Shown here: positions 17,629 to 26,101 of the stretch, one piece after another
Layout: every line of letters begins with the position of its first letter
How positions within the stretch are numbered: the stretch's first letter is position 1
Source: Alcaligenes pakistanensis
Lineage (GTDB): Bacteria > Pseudomonadota > Gammaproteobacteria > Burkholderiales > Burkholderiaceae_B
Length of the DNA stretch: 64,000 nucleotides
Assembly: GCF_014652815.1 (NCBI RefSeq)
Contig: NZ_BMZN01000003.1
Location: 451,429 to 515,428 of the forward strand
Direction of reading: 5' to 3'
The notes under the pieces: model-generated
Database searches by the model: none
Told to the model about the DNA's origin: nothing
The model's input: only the letters and a program-made list of their open reading frames with translations
Program-made: the position numbers and the translations under genes

Positions 17629-18312
17629 CTAGGGCTCATCATCCGTCACCGGTTCCAGGCAATACCCTACACCTCTCAAGGTGACAATGTGCACGTCCGA
17701 CAGCTGCAGCTTCTTGCGCAGGCGATGCACCAGCACCTCGATAGCCTCGATATTGATTTCGTCCTCATCCTTGTCATTGAGCCGATCCAAAATGAACTGC
17801 TTGTTCACCGGCTCCCCGCTGCGCTGGACCAGAATACGCAACACCTCCCCCTCTCGTGGCGACACTGACAAAGCCGCTCCATCCAGCGTAAAACGCTGCG
17901 TGGACAAATCATAAACCAGGCTGGCACAAGCCATGCGTGGCTTGTCCTTGCCACGACTGCGACGAATCAAGGCATTGACGCGGGCAACCAACTCTTCAAT
18001 ACGAAACGGCTTGGGCAAAAAATCATCCGCCCCGCACTCTAAAGAGTCGACACGCTCTTGCAGGGAATCACGCGCCGTCAAAATCAGCACGGGAGTGCGG
18101 TTATCTTCCGAACGCAAACGAGCCAGCAAAGCACGCCCATCCATTCCGGGCAGGCCCAGATCCAGAACCAACGCATCAAACTCTTCAATCTGAAGGCGAT
18201 GATGCGCCACTAGCCCATCGTTAGACCATTCGACCGTAAACCCTTTCTTTTGCAGGCTACGTGTCAGCCACAAGGCCAAATCTGGCTCGTCTTCAATCAG
18301 TAAAATTCGCAT
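17629..18312 (-). CDS. tctD: OmpR-type response regulator, TctD-like
   Basis: 227 residues from the ATG at 18312 (MRILLIEDEPD); a frame extension to 18372 adds 20 residues before the receiver domain and is rejected. The receiver domain has the acidic pair in IEDE, the phosphorylation site Asp51 (LVLDLGLPGMDG) and the conserved Lys in FLPKPF. The C-terminal winged helix ends with EVLVHRLRKKLQ and TLRGVGYCLE. It is paired with the kinase downstream and presumably activates tctCBA. Confidence 0.92.
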   Translation of the reverse strand: MRILLIEDEPDLALWLTRSLQKKGFTVEWSNDGLVAHHRLQIEEFDALVLDLGLPGMDGRALLARLRSEDNRTPVLILTARDSLQERVDSLECGADDFLPKPFRIEELVARVNALIRRSRGKDKPRMACASLVYDLSTQRFTLDGAALSVSPREGEVLRILVQRSGEPVNKQFILDRLNDKDEDEINIEAIEVLVHRLRKKLQLSDVHIVTLRGVGYCLEPVTDDEP

Positions 18313-18377
18313 GGCGGCCCTTAAAAAGAAAACAGAACAAGGCTGCTGACACTTTGCTGGGCAACACAGCACATTTT

Positions 18378-19310
18378 TTAAGCATTGACCTGATCAGTCA
18401 ACTCCAGCACAAAGCGACGCAGCCAACGGCTTTCTTCATCGTGCTCTTTATTAATGTCCCAAATCATGGACACCACAAAAGACGGCACACGCAGCGGCAC
18501 CGGCGAGACCGCTAAACGGCTATTGCACTCTACAAAAGAATGCGCCGCGTAATCAGGCATAGTCAACACCAAAGGGCTGCCAATAATGGCATTGATCGCC
18601 CCGGAGAAATGGGTGAAAGACGCCTTGACCTTGCGCTGCAAACGTTCGGCATCAAACAGCTCGTCAACAAACCCACGCAGCCCATCAAAAGACACCCGGC
18701 CATGCCGTGCATGCAGATATTCCTGCTTGCTCATCGGCGTCGAGAACTGCGTGGTTTCCTTGTCGTAGACACAGATATACGACGCCGAAAACAGCACTTG
18801 CGACTTATGCATGGTGCTCAAGAATTTGGGGCTGGAGCAAATCGCCAGGTCCGCCCCATGCTCCACCATGCTTTGCGGCCACAGATAGCTATTAGTTTGA
18901 TAGAAGGAAAAACTAATCGTCCAGCCTTGCTCATCCGCCCTACGAATCATGCGTTTGGCCAGCATGTTCTCCAGATCATCAGACAAGGCAATCCGAAAAA
19001 CCCGGCTGGAGCGCGTGGGGTCAAAATCCTGCTCGGACGTTACCAGCGCCGAGATGCTTTTCAAGGCCTCCGATATCTGCGGGGCAATCTCCAAAGCCCG
19101 GTGCGTAGGCGCCATGCCGTGCGAGCCACGTGTAAACAGCTCGTCATTGAAGACCACCCGCAACTTGCGTAAAGACGCGCTGACCGCACCCTGGGTCAGG
19201 AATAAAGCATTGGCGGCCTTGGTCACGCTGCGCTCGTTCATCAAGCACTGGAACACCAGCAGCAGGTTCAGGTCCATCCGCCTGATATTAGCAATATTAA
19301 TTGAGGCCAT
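18378..19310 (-). CDS. LysR-family regulator, divergent from MHS transporter
   Basis: 310 residues with the N-terminal HTH (LNLLLVFQCLMNERSVTKAANALFLTQGAVSASLRKLR pattern, residues about 14-50) and a C-terminal effector domain. The start at 19310 lacks a clear ribosome site; ATG at residue 12 (19277) is an alternative. It is divergent from the transporter-nitrilase pair across a 103-nt gap with AT-rich dyad symmetry (19315-19335). Classical LysR arrangement makes it the likely activator of that pair. It is not closely similar to the LysR protein at 9598. Confidence 0.88.
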   Translation of the reverse strand: MASINIANIRRMDLNLLLVFQCLMNERSVTKAANALFLTQGAVSASLRKLRVVFNDELFTRGSHGMAPTHRALEIAPQISEALKSISALVTSEQDFDPTRSSRVFRIALSDDLENMLAKRMIRRADEQGWTISFSFYQTNSYLWPQSMVEHGADLAICSSPKFLSTMHKSQVLFSASYICVYDKETTQFSTPMSKQEYLHARHGRVSFDGLRGFVDELFDAERLQRKVKASFTHFSGAINAIIGSPLVLTMPDYAAHSFVECNSRLAVSPVPLRVPSFVVSMIWDINKEHDEESRWLRRFVLELTDQVNA

Positions 19311-19314
19311 TTTT

Positions 19315-19335
19315 ATAATTAGTTTGAATAATTAT
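19315..19335. promoter_or_regulatory. Candidate LysR operator in divergent gap
   Basis: ATAATT and AATTAT half-sites separated by 9 nt, containing a T-N11-A arrangement, lie immediately upstream of the LysR start and about 80 nt before the transporter. The region is AT-rich, so chance is possible. Confidence 0.35.
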
Positions 19336-19413
19336 TTGCCTTGATTAGACTAAAAATCAGCCACAACCACAATAAGGGTCAGGTTTTCACCTGATCTACA
19401 CGAGGAGATCAAC

Positions 19414-20736
19414 ATGGGCACTGCTACCGTCGCCCCTCAGCATGCCAATGCTGCACCCCCAGGCCAACCAGGCTTGAGTAAAAAACAAGTCGTTGCCGTA
19501 GGCATCGGCAACTTCATGGAATGGTTTGACTTTGCCATCTATGGCTACTTTGCCGCCATCATCGGCAACATCTATTTCCCGTCAGACGCCGCGGGCGTCT
19601 CTTTGTTGTCCTCACTGGCGGTGTTTGCCGTTGGCTTCGTATCACGCCCCTTTGGTGCTCTGATTTTAGGCCCCATTGGCGACCGTTTTGGCCGCAAAAC
19701 CGTCCTGATGATTACGGTGTTCGGCATGGGTGTTTTCACCACTTTGATCGGACTGCTGCCCGGCTATGGAACGATAGGCATCCTAGCCCCCATCCTGCTG
19801 GTTGTACTGCGCTTTTTGCAAGGCATGATGGTGGGTGGCGAATGGTCGGCTGCCGGTATTTTCCTGGTGGAAAGCGCCCCCTCCAACCGTCGCGCATCAG
19901 CGGCCAGCGTAGTCACTTTTACCGCGGGCGTCGCCTTCTTGATGGGCACCGCCACCGCAGCGGCCATCAATGCCAATTTGACGGAAGCCCAGGTCTATAG
20001 CTGGGGCTGGCGTGTGCCCTTCGTGCTGTCCATTGTGATGACCTTTATTGCCGTCTTTATTCGCCGCAAATTGAATGACACGCCGGTCTACCACGAACTG
20101 CAAGAGAAAAAAGCCAACAACACACTGAAACCTGTTGCACGCAAAGACAAGCTCAACGCCTTTGTCCTGTCATTCGCGTTTTCAGCTCTGTTTCTGGTAT
20201 CGCTGTACTACTTCATCACCTACGCCAACAACCACCTGGTGTCCGTTCTGGGCATGAGCAAGACATCGGCCCTGTGGCTTTGCAGTGCCTCGTTGGTGGT
20301 GTATTGCATTTTGCACCCGCTGGTTGGCCGCTTCTCGGACCATTATGGTCGCCGCAAACTGGCCTTGTTCGCCGCTGCAGGCCTGACAGTCATGGCTTAC
20401 CCGATCTTTGTGATGATGAATTCCGGCAAACCTGCGCTCATCCTGCTGGGCCTGACCATCATGGCCTTCCTGGTGGCGATCTCCGCCGTCATGAACGTAG
20501 TGCTGCTGGTGGAAGTGTTCCCCGCTTCGATTCGCTCGACCGGTGCCGCGCTGGGACACAACGTCTCGTCAGCCCTGCTGGCTGGACCGGGTCCTTTCAT
20601 TGCCGCTGCCTTGATCCAGTACACCGGTAACCCCAACGTACCAGCCTGGTACCTGGCCGGAGTATCTCTGGTGTGCTTTCTGATCCTGTATACCCGCCTG
20701 CCCGAAACCAAGAACGTGAACTTGTCGGCAGGCTGA
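19414..20736 (+). CDS. MFS transporter, metabolite:H+ symporter (MHS) family
   Basis: 440 residues with twelve predicted membrane segments. Signature loops are visible: GNFMEWFDFAIYGYFA at about residues 30-45 (MHS/ProP-like start), GPIGDRFGRKTVL between segments 2 and 3, and GRFSDHYGRRKL in the second half. The ATG follows GAGGAGA. It is 20 nt upstream of a nitrilase gene on the same strand, so it probably carries the nitrile, its acid or a related compound. The substrate is not deducible. Confidence 0.9.
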   Translation: MGTATVAPQHANAAPPGQPGLSKKQVVAVGIGNFMEWFDFAIYGYFAAIIGNIYFPSDAAGVSLLSSLAVFAVGFVSRPFGALILGPIGDRFGRKTVLMITVFGMGVFTTLIGLLPGYGTIGILAPILLVVLRFLQGMMVGGEWSAAGIFLVESAPSNRRASAASVVTFTAGVAFLMGTATAAAINANLTEAQVYSWGWRVPFVLSIVMTFIAVFIRRKLNDTPVYHELQEKKANNTLKPVARKDKLNAFVLSFAFSALFLVSLYYFITYANNHLVSVLGMSKTSALWLCSASLVVYCILHPLVGRFSDHYGRRKLALFAAAGLTVMAYPIFVMMNSGKPALILLGLTIMAFLVAISAVMNVVLLVEVFPASIRSTGAALGHNVSSALLAGPGPFIAAALIQYTGNPNVPAWYLAGVSLVCFLILYTRLPETKNVNLSAG

Positions 20737-20756
20737 CCTTTCAAGGAGACCTAGTT

Positions 20757-21707
20757 ATGAGCAAAGTTGCTGTTATACAAGCGGCATCCATTCCTTTCGA
20801 TTCTGTCAGCAGTGTTGAAAAAGCCGCCACCATCTTGCAACGCGTTGCCGCCAACGGTGCCACCCTGGCCGTCTTTCCCGAAGCCTTTCTGGGCGGTTAC
20901 CCCAAAGGCATCAGCTTTGGCAGCGTCATTGGCAACCGCCGTCCCGAAGGCCGTGCCCTGTACCAAATGTATGTCGATGGTGCCGTCAGCCTGGGCGGCC
21001 CAGAACTAGAAGCGCTGGCCGATGCAGTGACCCAAAGCGGTGTATACACCGTGATGGGCGTCATCGAAAAAATGGGTCGTACCCTGTACTGCACCGCCCT
21101 GACACTGGCTCCCGGCAAAGGCGTCGTGGGTATCCACCGCAAGCTGATGCCAACCGGCCAGGAACGTCTGGTCTGGGGCTTTGGCGATGGATCAACCATG
21201 GGCACCGTGGATACGCCTATGGGCCGTATCGGCAATGTGATTTGCTGGGAAAACTACATGCCTGCCCTGCGCCAGACCATGTATGCCCAAGGCACGGAAA
21301 TTTACTGCACCCCCACCGCAGACGACCGCCCCACCTGGGCCGCGTCCATGGTGCACATCGCAGTAGAAGGCCGCGTGTTTGTGCTGTCCGCCTGCCAGGC
21401 CATCCGCTTGAACAACTATCCCGAATCCTTCCAAAGCGAATTTGCCCTACCCGGCGAATTTGCCCCGGACAGCTACGTGATGCACGGCGGCAGCATGATC
21501 GTCAGCCCAACCGGCGAAGTGCTGGCTGGCCCCGTGTTTGACGAAGAAACCGAGCTGTATGCCGAACTGGACATGGATCTGCTGAAACAAGCGAACCTGG
21601 ACTTTGATGTATACGGCCATTACTCACGCCCTGACATCTTCTCCTTGCATGTAGACACCCGCGCCAAGCAGGTTGTCAAACTGCAAACCGAAGATTCGGC
21701 TGAATAA
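20757..21707 (+). CDS. Nitrilase, CWEN type
   Basis: 316 residues. Catalytic residues are visible: Glu42 (FPEAFLGGYPKG), Lys129 (GIHRKLMPTGQE) and Cys163 (VICWENYMPALR). The RPTWAASMVHIAVEGRVFVLSACQ region is characteristic of the broad plant/bacterial nitrilase group. It would convert a nitrile to carboxylic acid and ammonia in the cytoplasm. AAGGAG precedes the ATG at 20757. It is 20 nt after the MHS transporter gene and is followed by a terminator. It differs from the first nitrilase in length, Cys context and regulator, so the two are not a recent duplication. The natural substrate is unknown. Confidence 0.92.
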   Translation: MSKVAVIQAASIPFDSVSSVEKAATILQRVAANGATLAVFPEAFLGGYPKGISFGSVIGNRRPEGRALYQMYVDGAVSLGGPELEALADAVTQSGVYTVMGVIEKMGRTLYCTALTLAPGKGVVGIHRKLMPTGQERLVWGFGDGSTMGTVDTPMGRIGNVICWENYMPALRQTMYAQGTEIYCTPTADDRPTWAASMVHIAVEGRVFVLSACQAIRLNNYPESFQSEFALPGEFAPDSYVMHGGSMIVSPTGEVLAGPVFDEETELYAELDMDLLKQANLDFDVYGHYSRPDIFSLHVDTRAKQVVKLQTEDSAE

Positions 21708-21733
21708 AACCGCTAAATCCTGCACAGAAAAAA

Positions 21734-21767
21734 CCGGCCCCATAAGGCCTATGCTTTATGGGGCCGG
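21734..21767. terminator. Terminator between convergent genes
   Basis: CCGGCCCCATAA (21734-21745) pairs perfectly with TTATGGGGCCGG (21756-21767), loop 10 nt. On the minus strand it is followed by a U6 tract, so it ends the convergent gene at 21845-22264 and probably the nitrilase transcript too. Confidence 0.85.
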
Positions 21768-21844
21768 ACTTGCTTTGAGCACGAGTACAACATACGACCT
21801 GCACCGACTCTTTCCTGTCATAGCTCTCTTTTATATCCCTGGCT

Positions 21845-22264
21845 TTAGCTCAAGGCCAAGGGGTCCAACACGGGCTGATACGCAGACAACTGTAGCTGTG
21901 TCTCGTCCAGACCCATTCCCTGCGCCAGAAGAGCCAACATCGTCGGGCTCAACGGGACCAATCCTTTCTCAATTACGTTGTACTCCGCCACGCTGATACC
22001 TAAACGGCCAGACAAACGCTCGCGCTTAATTTCCAGATACTCACGCCAGGCGCGTATCAAGGTCCAACGGTGAGTACGCATATCCTTCAACACCACATAA
22101 GGAATGCCTTTGTCCGAACGGACAAAACGCGGGGCTGCCATCAACTTGCGCACACACTCGTCTTTCATGGAGTCGCGGGTCAACAGATGGGCATACAGCA
22201 CTGCCTGCTCAGGCAGCGTGCGAGGATCAATATCGTCTGTGGTCAACAAGTATGTATTCATCAT
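21845..22264 (-). CDS. Small protein with XRE-like helix-turn-helix
   Basis: About 139 residues. The C-terminal half contains RLSGRLGISVAEYNVIEKGLVPLSPTMLALLAQGMGL, a helix-turn-helix of the XRE/lambda-repressor type. The N-terminal half (about residues 1-75) is not recognised. The start is taken as ATG 22264; ATG 22261 and an upstream TTG are alternatives. It stands alone between a terminator and a 560-bp gene-poor gap. It could be a transcription regulator; nothing nearby indicates its target. Confidence 0.65.
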   Translation of the reverse strand: MMNTYLLTTDDIDPRTLPEQAVLYAHLLTRDSMKDECVRKLMAAPRFVRSDKGIPYVVLKDMRTHRWTLIRAWREYLEIKRERLSGRLGISVAEYNVIEKGLVPLSPTMLALLAQGMGLDETQLQLSAYQPVLDPLALS

Positions 22265-22500
22265 GGCTGACAAACCTACAGTTGTAAGAGGGTTCTCTGA
22301 CCCTTGAACTTACCGCTCCCCCTTGCCCAGGTCTGTCAGACTATTCTGAAAGTGTGCTCTCCCCTCCCCATCCGCTGATTCTGGTCAGAAGAACACGCTC
22401 AGACAGACAATAAAAATGCCCCTGCCCATGAAAACCACCGCAAGATTGGACCAATATCCGACTTCTTGGGGCAGCTCACCACGGCCAAAGGCACTCTTCC

Positions 22501-22533
22501 AAAAAAACTCCGCTCAACTAAATCTAGCTGAAC
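22501..22533 (-). terminator. Candidate Rho-independent terminator, minus strand
   Basis: On the minus strand GTTCAGCT and AGTTGAGC form an 8-bp stem (two G-U pairs) with a 6-nt loop, followed by GGAG and seven U. It lies about 300 nt after the TonB receptor stop at 22828 and may end that operon, leaving a long 3' untranslated region. Confidence 0.5.
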
Positions 22534-22695
22534 CCAAAAACCCAACACACTCCGACGCCCAACCCACATCCCAAGTACCACACATCAATACGTGAACCCA
22601 TCCCTTACAGCCCGGACAACAGCACAAAAGCCGCTATCCATAGAGCCTTGGGCAATTAGGGGATTGGGGCGATCCAGACCACTTGCCGCGGGCGA

Positions 22696-22800
22696 GAGAT
22701 TACGCAGGGGTGCAAGCATCCTGCTGTTCGTGCCCGGCGCTTGTACGGGGTCCGCGGGACCCAGTACCGGGCAAGTTCAGGATGCGCCCTGCGTAATCTC
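22696..22800. repeat. 105-bp nested inverted repeat (large hairpin)
   Basis: Nested perfect arms: GAGATTACGCAGGG (22696-22709) with CCCTGCGTAATCTC (22787-22800); GCATCCTG (22716-22723) with CAGGATGC (22778-22785); TGCCCGG (22731-22737) with CCGGGCA (22767-22773); GGGTCC (22748-22753) with GGACCC (22757-22762), loop GCG. It begins 27 nt downstream of the TonB receptor stop codon (minus strand). It could be a structured 3' UTR, a small RNA, or a member of a dispersed repeat family; the sequence alone does not decide. Confidence 0.8.
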
Positions 22801-22827
22801 ACGACAAGGGCACCCACATCAAAGCAA

Positions 22828-24936
22828 TCAGAAGTTATATTTCACCCCACCAAAGAAGCTTCTCCCATTCCCCGCCAAATACGTAGGCATCGCTTCCGAA
22901 GCCGAGCGTCGAATCACATAACTGCTGGCATAGGTCTTATCAAAAATATTATCCGCCATCAGATACGCACTCCAGTGCTTGTCATGCTGATACGAGACCT
23001 TGAAGCCCCAAATCGCATACGCATTTTGATGCGTGCCTTCCACGTTCTGATGATTCGTTGGCGTATCCGAAGCCAACCAGCGCACATTAGGCCCAAAGCG
23101 CCAGCCGCCACGGCGATACATCAACTCCGCCCCCAATAAATGCTTGGGCACCCCGGCAATACGATTGCCCTCATACTCACCCCCACGGAAGCGAAAATCA
23201 CTGTAGGTATACGACAAGCGATAATCCCAACGCCCCGCTGCCGGAGCAGGCAACGATCCACTCAGGCCCGCCTCCAAACCCTGATGCCGAGTGCGATCGC
23301 CATAATTGAACGTCACCGACGACGCACCCGTCGCATCACTGACAGCCATCAGCTCATCTTTCACATTGCTGCGATACACCGCCAAAGACCAATCCACTGC
23401 CGACTCGCCACTGCCCAGGCGCCCCGCCCCGCCCAACTCAAAGGTCGTGGCCTTCTGAACATCCAACTCAGTCAGTCCCGTCACCGCCGAGCGCACATTC
23501 ATAGGCTGCGGCACTTCCGCGCTGATAATCTCCCAATACGTAGGCGCCTCATGGCTGCGGCTGACATTGGCAAACACCCGCAAGTCCTCAGACGGTTTCC
23601 ACACCACGCCCAACTTCGGGCTGGCATAAGACCACTTCTGATTCAAGGTATCGCCCCCCAAACGGTTGCGCGCATCCCGTACCGCCTGGCTGTACTTCAC
23701 ATCCCCCACCACCGTCCACTGCGGCGCCACATTCCAGCTCAAACCCAAGAGCGCATTGCGGTTTTCAGCCCGCAGACGATAGTCCCCGAAAAATAGAGCA
23801 CGGCTGCCATTAGCGGGATTGACCGCATACAGCTCGCGATCCATATCACTGCGCGCCCAATCCAAGGCGACGCGATAATCCAGACTCCCTTCACGCCCGG
23901 CCACCTGCCACTGCGCCCCGTAGGTATGCCCCTCGGTCGGCGATGACACTTGGGGATTGGTAAAAGTATCGTCCACCGTCTGCCAATACAGGCCCACGGT
24001 CTGGTTGAAATCTTCCGTCCCCCAATAGCTGCGGTTAGCCAAACGGAACTGCGTGGCCTTGCGATTCGGATCACGTTGATACACATTGGCCGCCTTGTCC
24101 TGCGGCGTCCCGTAATCGCCCATCACACTGCGCGGGTCGCTATAAAGACGCTCACGCGGCACCACGTTGGGAATATCAAACTTCAAATCCACGTAAGACA
24201 GATACGTGCGGTTCTCGAACTGCCCGCGCTTGAAGCCGATATTGCCCTGCACATTAGTACGCTCGGAATCCGAGTGATGACGGTAGCCATCAGCCTTGTC
24301 ATGACTCACAGCCAAACGCCCGTCAAACTCATCCGTCTGAAAACCCTTGGCAGCATACAAACCCAAACGCCCAAAGCTACCGCCTTCCACGCTGATGGTG
24401 TCGCCTTGCGTACCATTCATGGAGCGGAAATCCAGCTCACCACCCAAGGTGGTCGCCCCTGGTGACAAAGCGTTGGCACCACGTCGCACGCTAATCAAAG
24501 AGCTATTGCGAGGCTCCAGAAAACCAATCACAAAAGAGCCATCCGCCTCGTTCAACGGCAAGCCATCTTGCAGCAGCAAGACACCCCGGTTAACTGGATT
24601 GCTTTGAATCCCCGAGCCGCGAATATTGAGCCGTGGCTGATCAATCCCGCCAAAGAAATCCTGGACGATCAGGCCGGGCTGATAATCCAAGGCATCACGC
24701 AAAGTCACCAGCCGCACCTCTTCCTGCGGCTGAATCAGGTTCGTGCCGCCGGGCACGGCATCCAGGCGGGCTTTTTCCTGCCGTAGATCAGCCTGCAGCA
24801 CGCTTTGCCCGACAGGCGCCTTGATGACAATGGGAGACAAAGTGGAGGTAGACGGGTCGGCCCAGGCGGCGCCCGACCACAGCCCTCCCAGCGCCAGGCT
24901 GATCGTCAGCCGACGCAATACAGGAACGTGTGACAT
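22828..24936 (-). CDS. TonB-dependent outer-membrane receptor (FecA/YncD-like)
   Basis: 702 residues: signal peptide to about residue 26 (GAAWA-D), plug domain including NIRGSGIQSNPVNRGVLLLQDGLPLNEADG, then a 22-strand-type barrel with the C-terminal pattern GGVKYNF. There is no STN domain, so it is a plain transporter rather than a signalling receptor. It is last in a minus-strand operon with an SsuABC-like ABC transporter and a CopD-like membrane protein, 23 nt after the latter. The Fur box at 28064-28082 upstream of the operon suggests iron or an iron chelate. It resembles the FecA/YncD group; the substrate is unknown. Confidence 0.88.
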   Translation of the reverse strand: MSHVPVLRRLTISLALGGLWSGAAWADPSTSTLSPIVIKAPVGQSVLQADLRQEKARLDAVPGGTNLIQPQEEVRLVTLRDALDYQPGLIVQDFFGGIDQPRLNIRGSGIQSNPVNRGVLLLQDGLPLNEADGSFVIGFLEPRNSSLISVRRGANALSPGATTLGGELDFRSMNGTQGDTISVEGGSFGRLGLYAAKGFQTDEFDGRLAVSHDKADGYRHHSDSERTNVQGNIGFKRGQFENRTYLSYVDLKFDIPNVVPRERLYSDPRSVMGDYGTPQDKAANVYQRDPNRKATQFRLANRSYWGTEDFNQTVGLYWQTVDDTFTNPQVSSPTEGHTYGAQWQVAGREGSLDYRVALDWARSDMDRELYAVNPANGSRALFFGDYRLRAENRNALLGLSWNVAPQWTVVGDVKYSQAVRDARNRLGGDTLNQKWSYASPKLGVVWKPSEDLRVFANVSRSHEAPTYWEIISAEVPQPMNVRSAVTGLTELDVQKATTFELGGAGRLGSGESAVDWSLAVYRSNVKDELMAVSDATGASSVTFNYGDRTRHQGLEAGLSGSLPAPAAGRWDYRLSYTYSDFRFRGGEYEGNRIAGVPKHLLGAELMYRRGGWRFGPNVRWLASDTPTNHQNVEGTHQNAYAIWGFKVSYQHDKHWSAYLMADNIFDKTYASSYVIRRSASEAMPTYLAGNGRSFFGGVKYNF

Positions 24937-24959
24937 CGTATTCTCGATAGAAAGTGAAA

Positions 24960-25403
24960 TTACCAGTGCAGATAAAACATGGTCTTGGCCAGGATCACGA
25001 TCCCGACCATGTGACAGAACACGCTTAAGTGAATGCGCTTGAAGTGGATGGACTTCATACGTCCAGTGCGCCGCAAGGTCATGGCCGTCAGAAAGTGGCC
25101 AAAGACACTGAGCGCCAACAGAATTTTGATGGTCAGAAACAGGCCCAAGGTGTTGTCAAAAGGATGGGCCAGCGCCTCCCGGTGATGCCAGGCCAAACTT
25201 ACTCCCGCGCTATATAACACCAGCAGCACCCAGGGCATGATGCGGCGGGCTCGGTCCCCGATGGCAATTTCAAGAGTTCGCATGGCCTCTCGTGGAACGT
25301 GCTTGCGTATGCCTTCCAGCATCAAAACTTCAAAAAACACCGTGCCGATGAAAAACAGAGCGGCAAACAAATGGAACAGCAAAATCACGGGGTAGGCAGT
25401 CAT
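24960..25403 (-). CDS. Four-TM CopD-like membrane protein
   Basis: 147 residues with four membrane segments, resembling the CopD family of small integral membrane proteins. His11 (segment 1), His103 (segment 3) and His131 (segment 4) lie in or near the membrane, as expected if heme or copper were bound; this is inference. Its ATG overlaps the stop of the ATPase gene (ATGA) and it ends 23 nt before the TonB receptor. The coupling suggests a role in handling the imported metal complex, for example reduction. Function is not established. Confidence 0.7.
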   Translation of the reverse strand: MTAYPVILLFHLFAALFFIGTVFFEVLMLEGIRKHVPREAMRTLEIAIGDRARRIMPWVLLVLYSAGVSLAWHHREALAHPFDNTLGLFLTIKILLALSVFGHFLTAMTLRRTGRMKSIHFKRIHLSVFCHMVGIVILAKTMFYLHW

Positions 25404-26101
25404 GGCGTCAAAGCCTCCTGAGACAAGAGTTGGGCATACAAGGAATCGGCCAGCTGCTCACGTGCAGCAGTATCGCCAGGGCTAGCGAGCTCAAACAATT
25501 GACCCTGCCCTTTTTGCAGGAGCAGGCAGGAGTCCGCGACCCGCATCAGTTCTCGGGGTTGATGGCTGACATAAAGCAGCGCCGCCCCCGTCTCTTCCAG
25601 ACAACGCAGGCACACCTGCGCCAAGCTATTGCGCAAGGCCGGGTCCAGAGCGCTGAAAGGCTCGTCCAGCAACAAAAGATCGGGCTGCAAGGCAAAGGCA
25701 CGCGCCAAGGCGACTCGCTGGGCCATGCCACCGGACAGTTCACCCGGCCAGGACTGGGCCACATCGGCCAGCTCTACCTGGGCCAGCCAATACAGAGCGC
25801 GCTCTTTGGCTTGTGCGGCCGACAAACCTTGCGCCCGCAACGGAATCTGTACGTTATCCAGCACGCTGCGCCAAGGCAGCAAACGCGGTTGTTGAAACAC
25901 CAGCACAGGATGAAGAAATTCACTCCAGAGCTGACCGCTATCCGGTTTGAGCAAACCCGCCACCAAACGCAGCAACGTGCTTTTACCTTCACCGCTGGGA
26001 CCGAGCACGCCCAAACGCTGCCCGGCCTTCAAGGTGAAACTCAGATCCTGCAAAACCGGCTTTTGCCCAAACAGCACCTGGACATGGCTTAACTCAAGCA
26101 T
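25400..26101 (-). CDS. ABC transporter ATPase, nitrate/sulfonate/taurine (SsuB) type
   Basis: 233 residues from ATG 26101 (MLELSHVQVLFG). Walker A is GPSGEGKST, the signature is LSGGMAQR and Walker B is LLLLDEPFSALD, with the switch His in YVSHQPRE. The family energises import of small molecules such as nitrate, sulfonates, taurine or thiamine precursors. It overlaps the permease gene by 8 nt and the CopD-like gene by 4 nt, so the operon is tightly coupled. A frame extension to 26161 lies inside the permease gene and is rejected. The substrate is unknown. Confidence 0.9.
   Translation of the reverse strand: MLELSHVQVLFGQKPVLQDLSFTLKAGQRLGVLGPSGEGKSTLLRLVAGLLKPDSGQLWSEFLHPVLVFQQPRLLPWRSVLDNVQIPLRAQGLSAAQAKERALYWLAQVELADVAQSWPGELSGGMAQRVALARAFALQPDLLLLDEPFSALDPALRNSLAQVCLRCLEETGAALLYVSHQPRELMRVADSCLLLQKGQGQLFELASPGDTAAREQLADSLYAQLLSQEALTP

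Larger units (their letters stand above)
22274..22827. other. Intergenic gap with large hairpin, no convincing gene
   Basis: This 554-bp stretch holds the 105-bp hairpin at 22696-22800 and a terminator-like structure at 22501-22533. A 60-codon minus-strand frame at 22399-22581 overlaps the terminator-like hairpin, has an odd Trp-rich composition and is not accepted as a gene. I see no tRNA, riboswitch consensus or promoter of note elsewhere in it. Confidence 0.6.

Noticed and set aside
22399-22581. 60-codon minus-strand open frame
   Set aside because: Trp-rich composition, no ribosome site, no recognised motif, and overlap with a terminator-like hairpin.
22690-22805. Cobalamin or other riboswitch for the TonB receptor
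   Set aside because: It lies after, not before, the receptor gene on its strand, and no B12-box or other riboswitch consensus is visible in the hairpin.
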